Below, one piece after another: positions 1-6,286 of a stretch of 20,380 nucleotides of DNA. The position numbers and the translations under genes were made by a program. The notes under the pieces were generated by a model. That model searched no databases. It was not told where the DNA came from and saw only the letters and a list, made by a program, of their open reading frames with translations. Position 1 is the first letter of the stretch. Every line of letters begins with the position of its first letter. This DNA comes from an uncultured Eubacterium sp. GTDB taxonomy: Bacteria; Bacillota; Clostridia; Lachnospirales; Lachnospiraceae. The stretch spans positions 1-20,380 of the forward strand of contig URAI01000038.1 in the NCBI GenBank assembly GCA_900545725.1, read 5' to 3'.

Positions 1-28
1 AAACATTTTTAAGTGATAAACTTGCCAT
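1..28 (-). CDS. Sugar ABC transporter ATP-binding protein, N-terminal fragment (MsmX/UgpC type)
   Basis: Only the first nine codons are present; the gene runs off the left edge. Read on the minus strand, a strong ribosome binding site (AGGAGGAAA) is followed after a short gap by ATG and the residues MASLSLKNV. That opening is characteristic of the shared carbohydrate-transporter ATPases of the MsmX/UgpC/MalK group, which energise several sugar ABC importers at the inner face of the membrane. The ribosome binding site and start are seen directly; the family is inferred from nine residues, so other ABC ATPases remain possible. The gene follows the yitT-like gene in the same direction after a 219-base gap. 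Confidence 0.6.
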
Positions 29-105
29 TGAAAACTTTCCTCCTAAAATATAAAAGAACGCATACGCGCTTTTGATATTCATTATTTTACACTAACAGGC
101 TTTTC

Positions 106-128
106 TTGGCTATATGGTAATTAGCCAA
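106..128. promoter_or_regulatory. Perfect 7-bp palindrome upstream of the sugar ABC ATPase gene
   Basis: TTGGCTA (106-112) and TAGCCAA (122-128) are exact inverted copies separated by nine bases. It lies about 80 bases upstream of the ATPase start, with no T-run directly after it on either strand, so it looks more like an operator than a terminator. Its function is inferred from position only. Confidence 0.3.
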
Positions 129-234
129 ATATATTCTGTGCTTTTTTATCACTTTTACCATAATTCCAGCTTTCATAGATATTTTGCACAAAATTACGAC
201 TGCAATCTTCACTAACATCACTAAAAATATGCAT
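121..234 (-). CDS. Possible small ORF, 37 residues, unknown
   Basis: This open frame lies between the YitT-type gene and the ABC ATPase start and runs in their direction. Its product would be hydrophilic, rich in Ser, Asp, Asn and Lys, with one Cys and one Trp (MHIFSDVSEDCSRN... to ...KKAQNIFG). There is no convincing Shine-Dalgarno sequence before the ATG, and the stop codon falls inside the palindrome at 106-128. It could be a remnant of an older gene tail, a leader peptide, or chance. No family is recognised. Confidence 0.15.
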   Translation of the reverse strand: MHIFSDVSEDCSRNFVQNIYESWNYGKSDKKAQNIFG

Positions 235-247
235 ATTTATGCCATTT

Positions 248-928
248 TCAAGACCTTTTTATAATAAATCTTGCAGCAAATGTTGTTATAATTACGGCAA
301 AAACAGCCCATATAGTTACCTTTATTCCAAATAAAAACACACCAGCTATTATTATCATTCCATCAATAACATTCATAATAGTTACTATTGACCATTTTCC
401 ATATCTGTAATAAAGAATACTTGCAAGCATATCTGTGCCGCCTGTCGTGCTTTCCGCCCTTAACACCATTCCAATGCCAGTTCCAGCACATAGTCCGCCT
501 ATGAGTGCCGCCCACGCATACACGCTTCCCGATATATCTGTCTTTGGAAGCACTGCCATAAACACCGTAAGAAGTGCATCTGCCAACAGTGTATCCTTTA
601 AAAATGCCTTTCCACGCTCCTTATAGGCACATATAAATAGTGGAATATTAAGCGATATGTTTGTAAACCATATTGGTACGCCGCCGGACGGAATTATGTT
701 GTTTATAAGATAGTATACAATATGCACACCTCCCTGCTGCATGCCATCAGGCACACTGCTTTCCTGTATTTTTACATATGAATAATCTTTTAAATATTCT
801 GTCAGCCGTCTTACTATTATGCTTATGCCCGAAAAGCCTCCTGTAACCATTCCCACTGAGTCATATATAGTTTTATAAGCAACTGCCATAAGCAGCGTTC
901 CGGTTATTATAAACATCCATTTCTTCAT
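248..928 (-). CDS. YitT family membrane protein, short form
   Basis: A 226-residue polytopic membrane protein of the YitT/DUF161 family; transport or other biochemical role is not established for the family. The family pattern is visible: an N-terminal membrane segment from residue 3, the glycine-rich stretch VGMVTGGFSGISII (about 26-39), the GGVPIW motif before a second hydrophobic block, and the GGTDMLASILYY stretch near residues 163-174. Longer relatives carry a C-terminal soluble DUF2179 domain after the last membrane helix. Here the protein ends right after that helix (FIIKRS), so the domain is absent; such short forms are common in Lachnospiraceae as far as I recall. The start at 928 has only a weak upstream purine stretch (GGGA) sitting in a hairpin. 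Confidence 0.8.
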   Translation of the reverse strand: MKKWMFIITGTLLMAVAYKTIYDSVGMVTGGFSGISIIVRRLTEYLKDYSYVKIQESSVPDGMQQGGVHIVYYLINNIIPSGGVPIWFTNISLNIPLFICAYKERGKAFLKDTLLADALLTVFMAVLPKTDISGSVYAWAALIGGLCAGTGIGMVLRAESTTGGTDMLASILYYRYGKWSIVTIMNVIDGMIIIAGVFLFGIKVTIWAVFAVIITTFAARFIIKRS

Positions 929-965
929 AAGAATATAATTCCCACAGCATGATGATTATATTCTT
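929..965 (-). promoter_or_regulatory. Hairpin abutting the yitT-like start codon
   Basis: AAGAATATAAT (929-939) and ATTATATTCTT (955-965) are perfect 11-bp inverted repeats with a 15-base loop. On the minus-strand mRNA the 3' arm ends immediately before the ATG, and the only Shine-Dalgarno-like bases (GTGGGA) are at the loop/arm border. The hairpin therefore could control access of ribosomes to the start, or be an operator in DNA form. The structure is seen; the role is inferred. Confidence 0.45.
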
Positions 966-1075
966 TTGGAGCGAAAATTTTATCCTATAATCTATAATCA
1001 TATTCTTATTAAACTCTGCCTGAGAATTTTACTCCTGTGCTTCACAATTCATAGTTATAAGACTTATAATATCTT

Positions 1076-1127
1076 GGTCTAGACCCACCTATGAGCAAGC
1101 TCATGTGGGTTTAGACCTTTTGACCCT
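1076..1127 (+). repeat. Palindromic element upstream of yjfB (tagged hairpin, copy 1)
   Basis: GGTCTAGACCCAC (1076-1088) pairs with the sequence ending at 1117, with one G-T pair, and a central ATGAGC/GCTCAT adds six pairs; two bases bulge on the 5' arm. The hairpin is followed by CCTTTTGACCCT (1116-1127), the inverse of the GGTCAAAAGG tag found on other elements nearby. The segment 1094-1110 is repeated exactly, inverted, at 1443-1459 on the other side of the yjfB gene. It may act as a bidirectional terminator or be a mobile palindromic repeat. Confidence 0.65.
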
Positions 1128-1153
1128 GGTATCTTTATAATATTATTGATTTT

Positions 1154-1182
1154 TTTACAATTAAAGGCTACAATCTTATTAA
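1154..1182 (+). promoter_or_regulatory. Likely housekeeping promoter of yjfB
   Basis: TTTACA (1154-1159) and TATTAA (1177-1182) are separated by 17 bases, a fair match to a sigma-A promoter, about 50 bases before the yjfB start. I looked for a sigma-D flagellar promoter in the same stretch and did not see one. Confidence 0.4.
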
Positions 1183-1231
1183 GAAACAGATTATATTAAA
1201 CATTTTCATATAGATTACAAGGAGGTTTTAT

Positions 1232-1417
1232 ATGGATATAATGGATGTTGCTAATTTATCAATGAATCTTAGCTCATCACGCGTTATCAATGATGTACAG
1301 GTTGCTGTTCTTAAGAAGTCGCTTGACACACTAGAAACAACTGGTGATGACCTTACTAAGATGATGGAGGCTTCTGTCACTCCTAATCTTGGACAGAATA
1401 TTGATATAAGCATTTAA
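1232..1417 (+). CDS. yjfB: YjfB family putative motility protein
   Basis: A 61-residue soluble protein. The sequence MDIMDVANLSMNLSSSRV, the central VQVAVLKKSLDTLETTGDDL and the C-terminal NLGQNIDISI fit the small YjfB family (Pfam calls it a putative motility protein; in Bacillus subtilis the gene has been linked to the flagellar sigma factor). The biochemical role is unknown. The start is well supported: AAGGAGG (1219-1225) lies six bases before the ATG. No flagellar genes are visible in the window, so the gene stands alone between two inverted palindromic elements. A stable terminator lies 74 bases downstream of the stop. The open frame on the opposite strand is a shadow. Confidence 0.85.
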   Translation: MDIMDVANLSMNLSSSRVINDVQVAVLKKSLDTLETTGDDLTKMMEASVTPNLGQNIDISI

Positions 1418-1426
1418 TGATACCGT

Positions 1427-1484
1427 GGACAAAAGGTCATTCACCCACATGAGCTTGCTTATAGGCGGGGACTTTTGACCCCAC
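1427..1484 (-). repeat. Palindromic element downstream of yjfB (tagged hairpin, copy 2)
   Basis: This segment is the inverted, diverged counterpart of the element at 1076-1127. It contains ACCCACATGAGCTTGCT (1443-1459), exact reverse complement of 1094-1110, and is bounded by GGACAAAAGG (1427) and ACTTTTGACC (1471), one-base variants of the GGTCAAAAGG tag in opposite directions. The pair brackets yjfB symmetrically. Confidence 0.6.
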
Positions 1485-1490
1485 ATCTAT

Positions 1491-1582
1491 TTAATAAAAA
1501 GGATGTTTCCATATATTCCTGTCTATTCTGCCAGATACTTATCTGACTCTGGGAATTGTGTAGAAACATCCTTTTTTATTAA
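1491..1582. terminator. Long-stem bidirectional terminator-like hairpin after yjfB
   Basis: TTAATAAAAAGGATGTTTC (1491-1509) pairs with 1563-1582, giving a 19-bp stem with one bulged T. The A-run on the left and T-run on the right make it terminator-like in both directions. The 53-base interior also folds: ATTCC/GGAAT and CCAGA/TCTGG are nested, so the whole 92 bases can form one rod. It probably ends yjfB transcription; the large structured loop is unusual for a simple terminator. Confidence 0.6.
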
Positions 1583-1633
1583 TCATTGTGCTTATTATAA
1601 AGCAGTCTGACACTTAAAATATAATGTGATTAA

Positions 1634-1833
1634 AGGGTCAAAAGGTATAATCGATGCATGCTTGCATGCAATTCGATGTATACCTTAGTGACCTGCACTA
1701 CACCGAGAAAGTAGCAATTTACTATGCGAAGCTAGTAAATTAGCGGATTTCGAGGTGGAGTCAGATTACGGGAATGCGGAGCATGGAGTAATCTGATTAA
1801 TCATAAATGAGGGGCAAAATACCTTTTGACCCT
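1634..1833. repeat. 200-bp MITE-like element with 15-bp terminal inverted repeats
   Basis: AGGGTCAAAAGGTAT (1634-1648) and ATACCTTTTGACCCT (1819-1833) are perfect inverted repeats. Inside are further palindromes: TGCATGC/GCATGCA near 1655-1670, AATTTACTA/TAGTAAATT near 1717-1740, and CAGATTAC/GTAATCTG near 1761-1796. No open frame of note is inside and no clear target-site duplication flanks it. It resembles a miniature inverted-repeat element or a structured repeat; it also sits where a terminator for the convergent CPBP gene would be expected. Confidence 0.6.
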
Positions 1834-1861
1834 CATATCATAATATAATATAAAGCCGTAA

Positions 1862-2914
1862 TTACGCCATTTCCATAATAATCATATACACAAGGCAGGC
1901 TGCAACAGATGCAACAGCCGGTGCTGTCAGAACATGATTACTACGAGCCGCCGTATCTGATAACACTTCACCATCACCTGACATATTATCTGCCGATAGC
2001 AATTCGCCATTACCAGAAGCACCTTCTGAACTGGAATTATTATAAGAACCTTTCTTATGTCCAATCCTAAAGCTCTCTCTTATAACTTCAAGCCTTCCAT
2101 TTCTCTTAGCCATATTTCTTATGCAAAGCACTGCAAGCAGCATAAATACAGCACCGATAACAAACATCATAAAAATGCCTGCAAGCCTTGATGACATCGT
2201 AATGCTGGTTAACTCATCCTGCGTACCTGTCGCAGTATCATTAACCGCACTATATAGCCCTGAAAGCTTTAATATCTGATTTATTGTTATAGAATAACTG
2301 TTTACAACAAAATGTGCGATAACTGATGACCATATAGAGCCTGTAGCTTCAGCCATATATGCAAAAATAACGCCTGACACAAGTGCGTACGCAAACTGGT
2401 TAATGTTTAGATGAAACATTCCAAACACAAGTCCGCTCATAAGTGCTGCCTTAAGGACACCACATTTGCGGTAAGTTCCAAAAAACAGTCCCCTGAATAT
2501 GAACTCCTCAACCAGAGGCGGTATGACCGCAATCAGAATAAGCTGTGCAATATATGGATATTCCAGAAGTCCCTGTGACGACTCCTGTATATAATTATCA
2601 GAAAAAAGCATAGTAAATGCATTAAGAAACAGCACCATAGGCAGAATAAGCACGCCCGTAAGCAATGACATAAAAATATCCTTTCCGCCTATGACCTTAT
2701 ACTGCATATCTCTTCTGATATTAATCTTCATAACCAGCATATATATAAGTACTATTATAAATGCCATAACCTCACTGATTACATATACAATCCAGTCCGG
2801 AAGTGCAATTCCAAGCTCTGGTGCTATTCCTATAAATATACCTGCGGCTATGTTTAATATGACATAAACTGCAAGAAATACCGGCAGAAACCAGTTAAGC
2901 TTTCTTACTTCCAT
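1862..2914 (-). CDS. CPBP family intramembrane glutamic endopeptidase
   Basis: A 350-residue multi-pass membrane protein with the signature of the CPBP (CAAX protease/Abi) family: EEFIFRG with paired glutamates at 136-137 and Arg141, the FGMFH motif ending in His168, and His201 in AHFVVN. These residues form the active site of intramembrane glutamate proteases that cleave substrates inside the membrane; in bacteria some process bacteriocins or confer immunity, but the substrate here is unknown. After the family domain comes a Ser/Gly/Asn-rich hydrophilic tail (about 285-325) and a final hydrophobic segment (332-347), an unusual extension. The ATG lies inside the last codons of ridA (10-base overlap), so translation is probably coupled to it. 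Confidence 0.85.
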   Translation of the reverse strand: MEVRKLNWFLPVFLAVYVILNIAAGIFIGIAPELGIALPDWIVYVISEVMAFIIVLIYMLVMKINIRRDMQYKVIGGKDIFMSLLTGVLILPMVLFLNAFTMLFSDNYIQESSQGLLEYPYIAQLILIAVIPPLVEEFIFRGLFFGTYRKCGVLKAALMSGLVFGMFHLNINQFAYALVSGVIFAYMAEATGSIWSSVIAHFVVNSYSITINQILKLSGLYSAVNDTATGTQDELTSITMSSRLAGIFMMFVIGAVFMLLAVLCIRNMAKRNGRLEVIRESFRIGHKKGSYNNSSSEGASGNGELLSADNMSGDGEVLSDTAARSNHVLTAPAVASVAACLVYMIIMEMA

Positions 2915-3282
2915 GCGATAGCTTCCACTTCAAGTAATACATCCTTTGGAAGTCTTGCAACTTCTACACATGAACGTGCTGGGAATGGTTCTTTGAAGTA
3001 GTTCTTATATATTTCGTTAATCTTTCCAAAGTCATTCATTTCCTTGATGAATACTGTTGTCTTTACGATATTCTCAACCTTAGAACCAGAAGCTTCAACA
3101 AGATTGCTAAGATTCTGGAATGCCTGATTAGCCTGCGCCTCAACGCCGCCTTCTACTATTTCTCCTGTTGCAGGGATTACAGGGATAACTCCTGATGTAT
3201 ATACCATACCATTGATTTCAATAGCCTGTGAATAAGGTCCGATTGCACCAGGTGCTTTGTCTGTACTAATAACTTTCTGCAT
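2905..3282 (-). CDS. ridA: RidA family enamine/imine deaminase
   Basis: RidA (YjgF/YER057c/UK114) proteins are cytosolic trimers that hydrolyse reactive enamine/imine intermediates such as 2-aminoacrylate from threonine/serine dehydratases. The product is 125 residues, normal for the family. Typical motifs are KAPGAIGPYSQAI near the N terminus, the YTSGVIP strand, and CVEVARLPKDVLLEVEAIA at the C terminus, with the arginine of PARSCVEV that contacts the substrate carboxylate. I chose the ATG at 3282 rather than the in-frame ATG 12 bases upstream because the GAGGA Shine-Dalgarno lies between them. The gene overlaps the CPBP protease gene by 10 bases; a near copy of its leader lies about 90 bases upstream. 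Confidence 0.93.
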   Translation of the reverse strand: MQKVISTDKAPGAIGPYSQAIEINGMVYTSGVIPVIPATGEIVEGGVEAQANQAFQNLSNLVEASGSKVENIVKTTVFIKEMNDFGKINEIYKNYFKEPFPARSCVEVARLPKDVLLEVEAIAWK

Positions 3283-3362
3283 ATTAATCCTCATTTCTGT
3301 GCAAGTTTATGCACTTATTTTTTATTTTATATTGTATTCCAAAATTGCATATACATCAATAG

Positions 3363-3395
3363 TTAATTCATATTAATCCCCATTTCTGAGCAACT
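3363..3395 (-). repeat. Near copy of the ridA leader with a tiny ORF
   Basis: On the minus strand, 3371-3395 matches the ridA leader at 3282-3306 over 25 bases with two differences (TTGCWCAGAAATG then RGGATTAATATG). The copy carries a Shine-Dalgarno and ATG followed at once by AAT TAA. Read from the upstream ATG it is a seven-codon frame, MGIN-MN-stop (3363-3383). It may be a duplicated leader or a leader peptide. Confidence 0.5.
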
Positions 3396-3456
3396 TTGCC
3401 AAATATACATTTCTTTAATTCATATGGCTTGTCTAATTACTATTTACAATATAAAA

Positions 3457-4281
3457 TCACTTTGCAACTATACATGTTTCCTTAATCTCAATCTTGCCTT
3501 CCTTAAGAAGTCTTCCTACAGCTCTTTTAAATGCATTTTTACTCATATTAAAATATGTTTTGATTACATCAGGTGAGGCTTTATCTGTAAATGGAAGACT
3601 TCCTCCATTTTTCTTAATCTCCTCAAAAATTATTCTTGAATCTTCATCCATCTGGATATATGCCTTCTGCTTAATACTGATTGAAAGCTTCTTATCTTCA
3701 CGTACCTTTGATACTCTTCCATAAATTGTATCACCAATATTAAATTTACCAAATGCTTCATATTTAGGTATCATGCCAAAATATTTATTATCTATGGCAA
3801 CATACACTCCATAATCAGGATTGACTTCTATTACTGTTCCTGTTACGGCACTGTCCTTTACATAAGGACTGTCACATGTAAGATAATCATATACTCTCAT
3901 TGTTGCAGCAAGACGGTTACTCTTATCAATATATAAAGCTACAAGACACTCATTACCCTCCTGAACATGAGTTGTCTGCTCTTTAAATGGAAGTAAAAGA
4001 TCCTTTTCAAGCCCCCAGTCAAGAAATGCTCCTATCTTACCAGTCTGTGAAACTTTAAGTACTGCTGTCTTTCCAAGCTCTATCTTAGGCTTTCTTGTAG
4101 TAGCAATAAGTCTGTCGCTTGAATCCCTGTATATAAATACAGTAAATGCATCTCCTACTTCTGTATCTTCCGGCACTTCTTTCTTTGGAAGTAATACTTT
4201 ATCATCTTCAGTTCCAAGATATACGCCAAAATCTGTAATCTTGACTACGTTTAAACATTGTGTCTTTCCTAATTCTATCAT
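3457..4281 (-). CDS. cvfB: CvfB/YitL-like S1 RNA-binding protein
   Basis: A 274-residue cytosolic protein matching the CvfB (YitL) family, which has several S1-type RNA-binding folds and a C-terminal winged helix; in Staphylococcus it affects virulence gene expression through RNA binding. Visible S1-like segments are residues 1-65 (VVKITDFGVYLG), about 68-135 (AVLKVSQTGKIGAFLDWG), and about 145-215 (TVIEVNPDYGVYVAID). The C-terminal part (about 220-274) with YFNMSKNAFKRAVGRLLKEGKI is the winged helix. The start at 4281 is preceded by GAGGA in the same AGAAATGAGGATTAATATG leader as ridA; the longer frame beginning 12 bases upstream would add MRIN. The gene lies upstream of ridA in the same direction with a spacer of 174 bases. 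Confidence 0.88.
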   Translation of the reverse strand: MIELGKTQCLNVVKITDFGVYLGTEDDKVLLPKKEVPEDTEVGDAFTVFIYRDSSDRLIATTRKPKIELGKTAVLKVSQTGKIGAFLDWGLEKDLLLPFKEQTTHVQEGNECLVALYIDKSNRLAATMRVYDYLTCDSPYVKDSAVTGTVIEVNPDYGVYVAIDNKYFGMIPKYEAFGKFNIGDTIYGRVSKVREDKKLSISIKQKAYIQMDEDSRIIFEEIKKNGGSLPFTDKASPDVIKTYFNMSKNAFKRAVGRLLKEGKIEIKETCIVAK

Positions 4282-4475
4282 ATTAATCCTCATTTCTAAC
4301 TAAATTAATGGAATAGTATTTATTGTTCATACCATAAGTGTAAACAATAACAAAAACATTTCCCGTATAATGTTATAATGTTACTGTATGTGTACCCAGC
4401 AACGTTATAATTGCAGTTTATCATAAAACTCTTTCTAATAACAGATTGTTTTAATTATTTTTAATGTTTTCAGGC

Positions 4476-4504
4476 AAAAAAATACCCTCGCTGATTGCGA
4501 GGGT
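4476..4504 (-). terminator. Rho-independent terminator of the tRNA-Gln gene
   Basis: On the minus strand ACCCTCGC and GCGAGGGT form an 8-bp GC-rich stem (4484-4491 with 4497-4504) around a five-base loop, followed by A and seven T residues (4476-4482). It starts a few bases after the tRNA 3' end. Confidence 0.9.
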
Positions 4505-4508
4505 TAAG

Positions 4509-4580
4509 CTGGGCTTGAGGGACTCGAACCCCCAGATGCTGGAATCAGAATCCAGTGCCTTACCATTTGGCGAAAGCCCA
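4509..4580 (-). tRNA. tRNA-Gln (anticodon CUG)
   Basis: On the minus strand TGGGCTT and AAGCCCA form the acceptor stem. The anticodon arm CTGGA/TCCAG holds the loop TTCTGAT, giving anticodon CTG, which reads the CAG glutamine codon. The T arm has GGGGG, loop TTCGAGT, and CCCTC. The 3' CCA is not encoded (CTT follows the discriminator G), so it must be added after transcription. The gene is a single tRNA with its own promoter and terminator. Confidence 0.95.
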
Positions 4581-4636
4581 ATTTTTAATTCATCTGTGTC
4601 GCTCTGTTTCGTTACTCACTCGCGACGACAAGATGT

Positions 4637-4665
4637 ATTATATAGCATCTATTTACAAAATGCAA
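4637..4665 (-). promoter_or_regulatory. Promoter of tRNA-Gln
   Basis: On the minus strand TTGCAT (4660-4665) and TATAAT (4637-4642) are spaced by 17 bases, about 57 bases upstream of the tRNA 5' end. This is a near-consensus sigma-A promoter. Confidence 0.8.
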
Positions 4666-4693
4666 GTACTTTTTTTATTTTTTTTAATTTTTT

Positions 4694-6286
4694 TTATTCT
4701 AATAATAATTTAGTATATTCATTAACCGGATTGTCAAATACATATTGTGTATTTCCAATCTCTATGATGCTGCCATCTTTCATTACCATAAGTCTGTGGC
4801 ACATTTTATAGACCACGTTGATGTCATGTGATATGAATAAATATGACAGCTTCATTTCTTCCTGAAGCTTTAGCATAAGTTCCATAATCTGCGCCTGTAT
4901 GGTTACGTCAAGTGCCGATACCGGTTCATCCGCTATTACAAGACCCGGATTAGTAATAAGTGCCTGACCTATGCTTATTCTCTGTCTCTGTCCGCCGCTT
5001 AGCTGTGACGGCTTTCTGTCAAAATATGTCTCATCCAGCTCTATCTTTTTTAACATATCATATGCCGACTGTTTTATATCTTTAGCTGTCATATCAATAT
5101 AACCCTGCTTAACAGCCGCCCTTAGTGGTTCCTGTAATAACCATCCTATAGTCTTAGAAGGATTGAGACTGCTATATGGGTCTTGAAAAATCATTGATAT
5201 TTTTCCGGCGTTATTCACAATATTTCCGGTAATGTCCTTATTTATCCCCAGAACTGCCTTTGAAAGTGAGGTCTTTCCACATCCGCTCTCTCCAACAAGC
5301 CCCAGTATCTCTCCACGTCTTATATCAAATGATACATCTTTAACAACATGTATCCTCTTCTTTGTGCCGAATATTGATGCTGCACTTCTTTCCTTATAAT
5401 AAGCATTAAGATTGTCAACTTTTAATATGATATCATTACATGAACTCTTATCATCTGAAGCTCTTTTAGATAAATTCATATCCGCTATATTCTTTTCAGC
5501 TAAGGACTTCTTTTCATTAATTCCTTTTATACGTGATGGAACTTTTTCGATTAACATTTTTGTATACTCATTAACCGGTAATGTAAATATCTCCTCTGAT
5601 GTACCATTTTCTACAATCGTGCCATCTTTCATTACTGCTATTCTGTCACATAACTTTCTTGCAAGATTAAGGTCATGTGTTATAAATATCATGCTGTTTT
5701 TCTTCTTATTATTAATGTCTGATAACAGTCTTATTATCTGATTCTGTACGGTTACATCTAATGCTGTCGTAGGCTCATCTGCTATTATAAGCTTTGGTTC
5801 TAAAATAACAGCCATTGCTATCATTACCCTCTGTCTCATTCCACCGGATAATTCATGCGGATAGCTGGCATATACCTTATCTGTCGCCTTTAAACCTACA
5901 CTTTCAAAGCTTTCAAGTACCTTTTTCTTTCTTTGCTGTGCATCCATGTCTGTATGAAGCTTTAGTACTTCTTCAACCTGTCTTCCTACCCTCATTGTCG
6001 GATTAAGAGAAGTCATCGGCTCCTGAAATACCATTGATATCTGACTTCCCTTTTCAAATGCATTATTATCTGCTGCAGCTTCCGTTACTCCGTCTATATC
6101 TATTGTTCCGGAGTTTACTGTTGCAGCTTCCGGCTTAAGTCCCATAATAGTTAATGCCATAACTGACTTTCCTGAGCCTGATTCGCCAACAATCCCAAGT
6201 ATCTCACCATCATTTATTTCAAGATTAACATTTTTTACAACTTCTGTATTATCAAATGCTACTGACAGATTGTTTATCTTAATCAT
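4694..6286 (-). CDS. Peptide/nickel-type ABC transporter, fused double ATPase (OppD-OppF/DppDF-like)
   Basis: A 530-residue protein carrying two complete ABC ATPase domains in one chain, which would serve as the energy unit of the importer encoded by the preceding genes. Domain 1: Walker A GESGSGKS at 34-41, signature LSGGM at 146-150, Walker B ending ADEP near 172. Domain 2: Walker A GESGCGKT at 332-339, LSGGQ at 429-433, ADEP near 455. Both Q-loops (VFQEP, IFQDP) are present. The oligopeptide C-terminal domain of separate OppD/OppF proteins is nearly absent: each half ends at an NEYTK motif. I placed the start at 6286, after AAGGAG; the frame is open for 26 more codons, but those lie inside the upstream gene. 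The ATG overlaps that gene's stop (ATGA). Confidence 0.92.
   Translation of the reverse strand: MIKINNLSVAFDNTEVVKNVNLEINDGEILGIVGESGSGKSVMALTIMGLKPEAATVNSGTIDIDGVTEAAADNNAFEKGSQISMVFQEPMTSLNPTMRVGRQVEEVLKLHTDMDAQQRKKKVLESFESVGLKATDKVYASYPHELSGGMRQRVMIAMAVILEPKLIIADEPTTALDVTVQNQIIRLLSDINNKKKNSMIFITHDLNLARKLCDRIAVMKDGTIVENGTSEEIFTLPVNEYTKMLIEKVPSRIKGINEKKSLAEKNIADMNLSKRASDDKSSCNDIILKVDNLNAYYKERSAASIFGTKKRIHVVKDVSFDIRRGEILGLVGESGCGKTSLSKAVLGINKDITGNIVNNAGKISMIFQDPYSSLNPSKTIGWLLQEPLRAAVKQGYIDMTAKDIKQSAYDMLKKIELDETYFDRKPSQLSGGQRQRISIGQALITNPGLVIADEPVSALDVTIQAQIMELMLKLQEEMKLSYLFISHDINVVYKMCHRLMVMKDGSIIEIGNTQYVFDNPVNEYTKLLLE

Noticed and set aside
1228..1413. 61-codon minus-strand ORF opposite yjfB
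   Set aside because: Mirror frame of yjfB, which has a clear ribosome binding site and family match.
1076..1833. CRISPR array
   Set aside because: The repeated tags are inverted and irregularly spaced, without uniform repeats and spacers, and no cas genes are present.
4509..4580. tRNA-Gln as integration site of a mobile element
   Set aside because: No integrase gene and no repeat of the tRNA 3' end in the neighbourhood.
4464..4811. 115-codon plus-strand ORF across the tRNA-Gln gene
   Set aside because: It runs antisense through the tRNA, its terminator and promoter, and the 3' end of the ABC ATPase gene; no ribosome binding site and no protein-like pattern.
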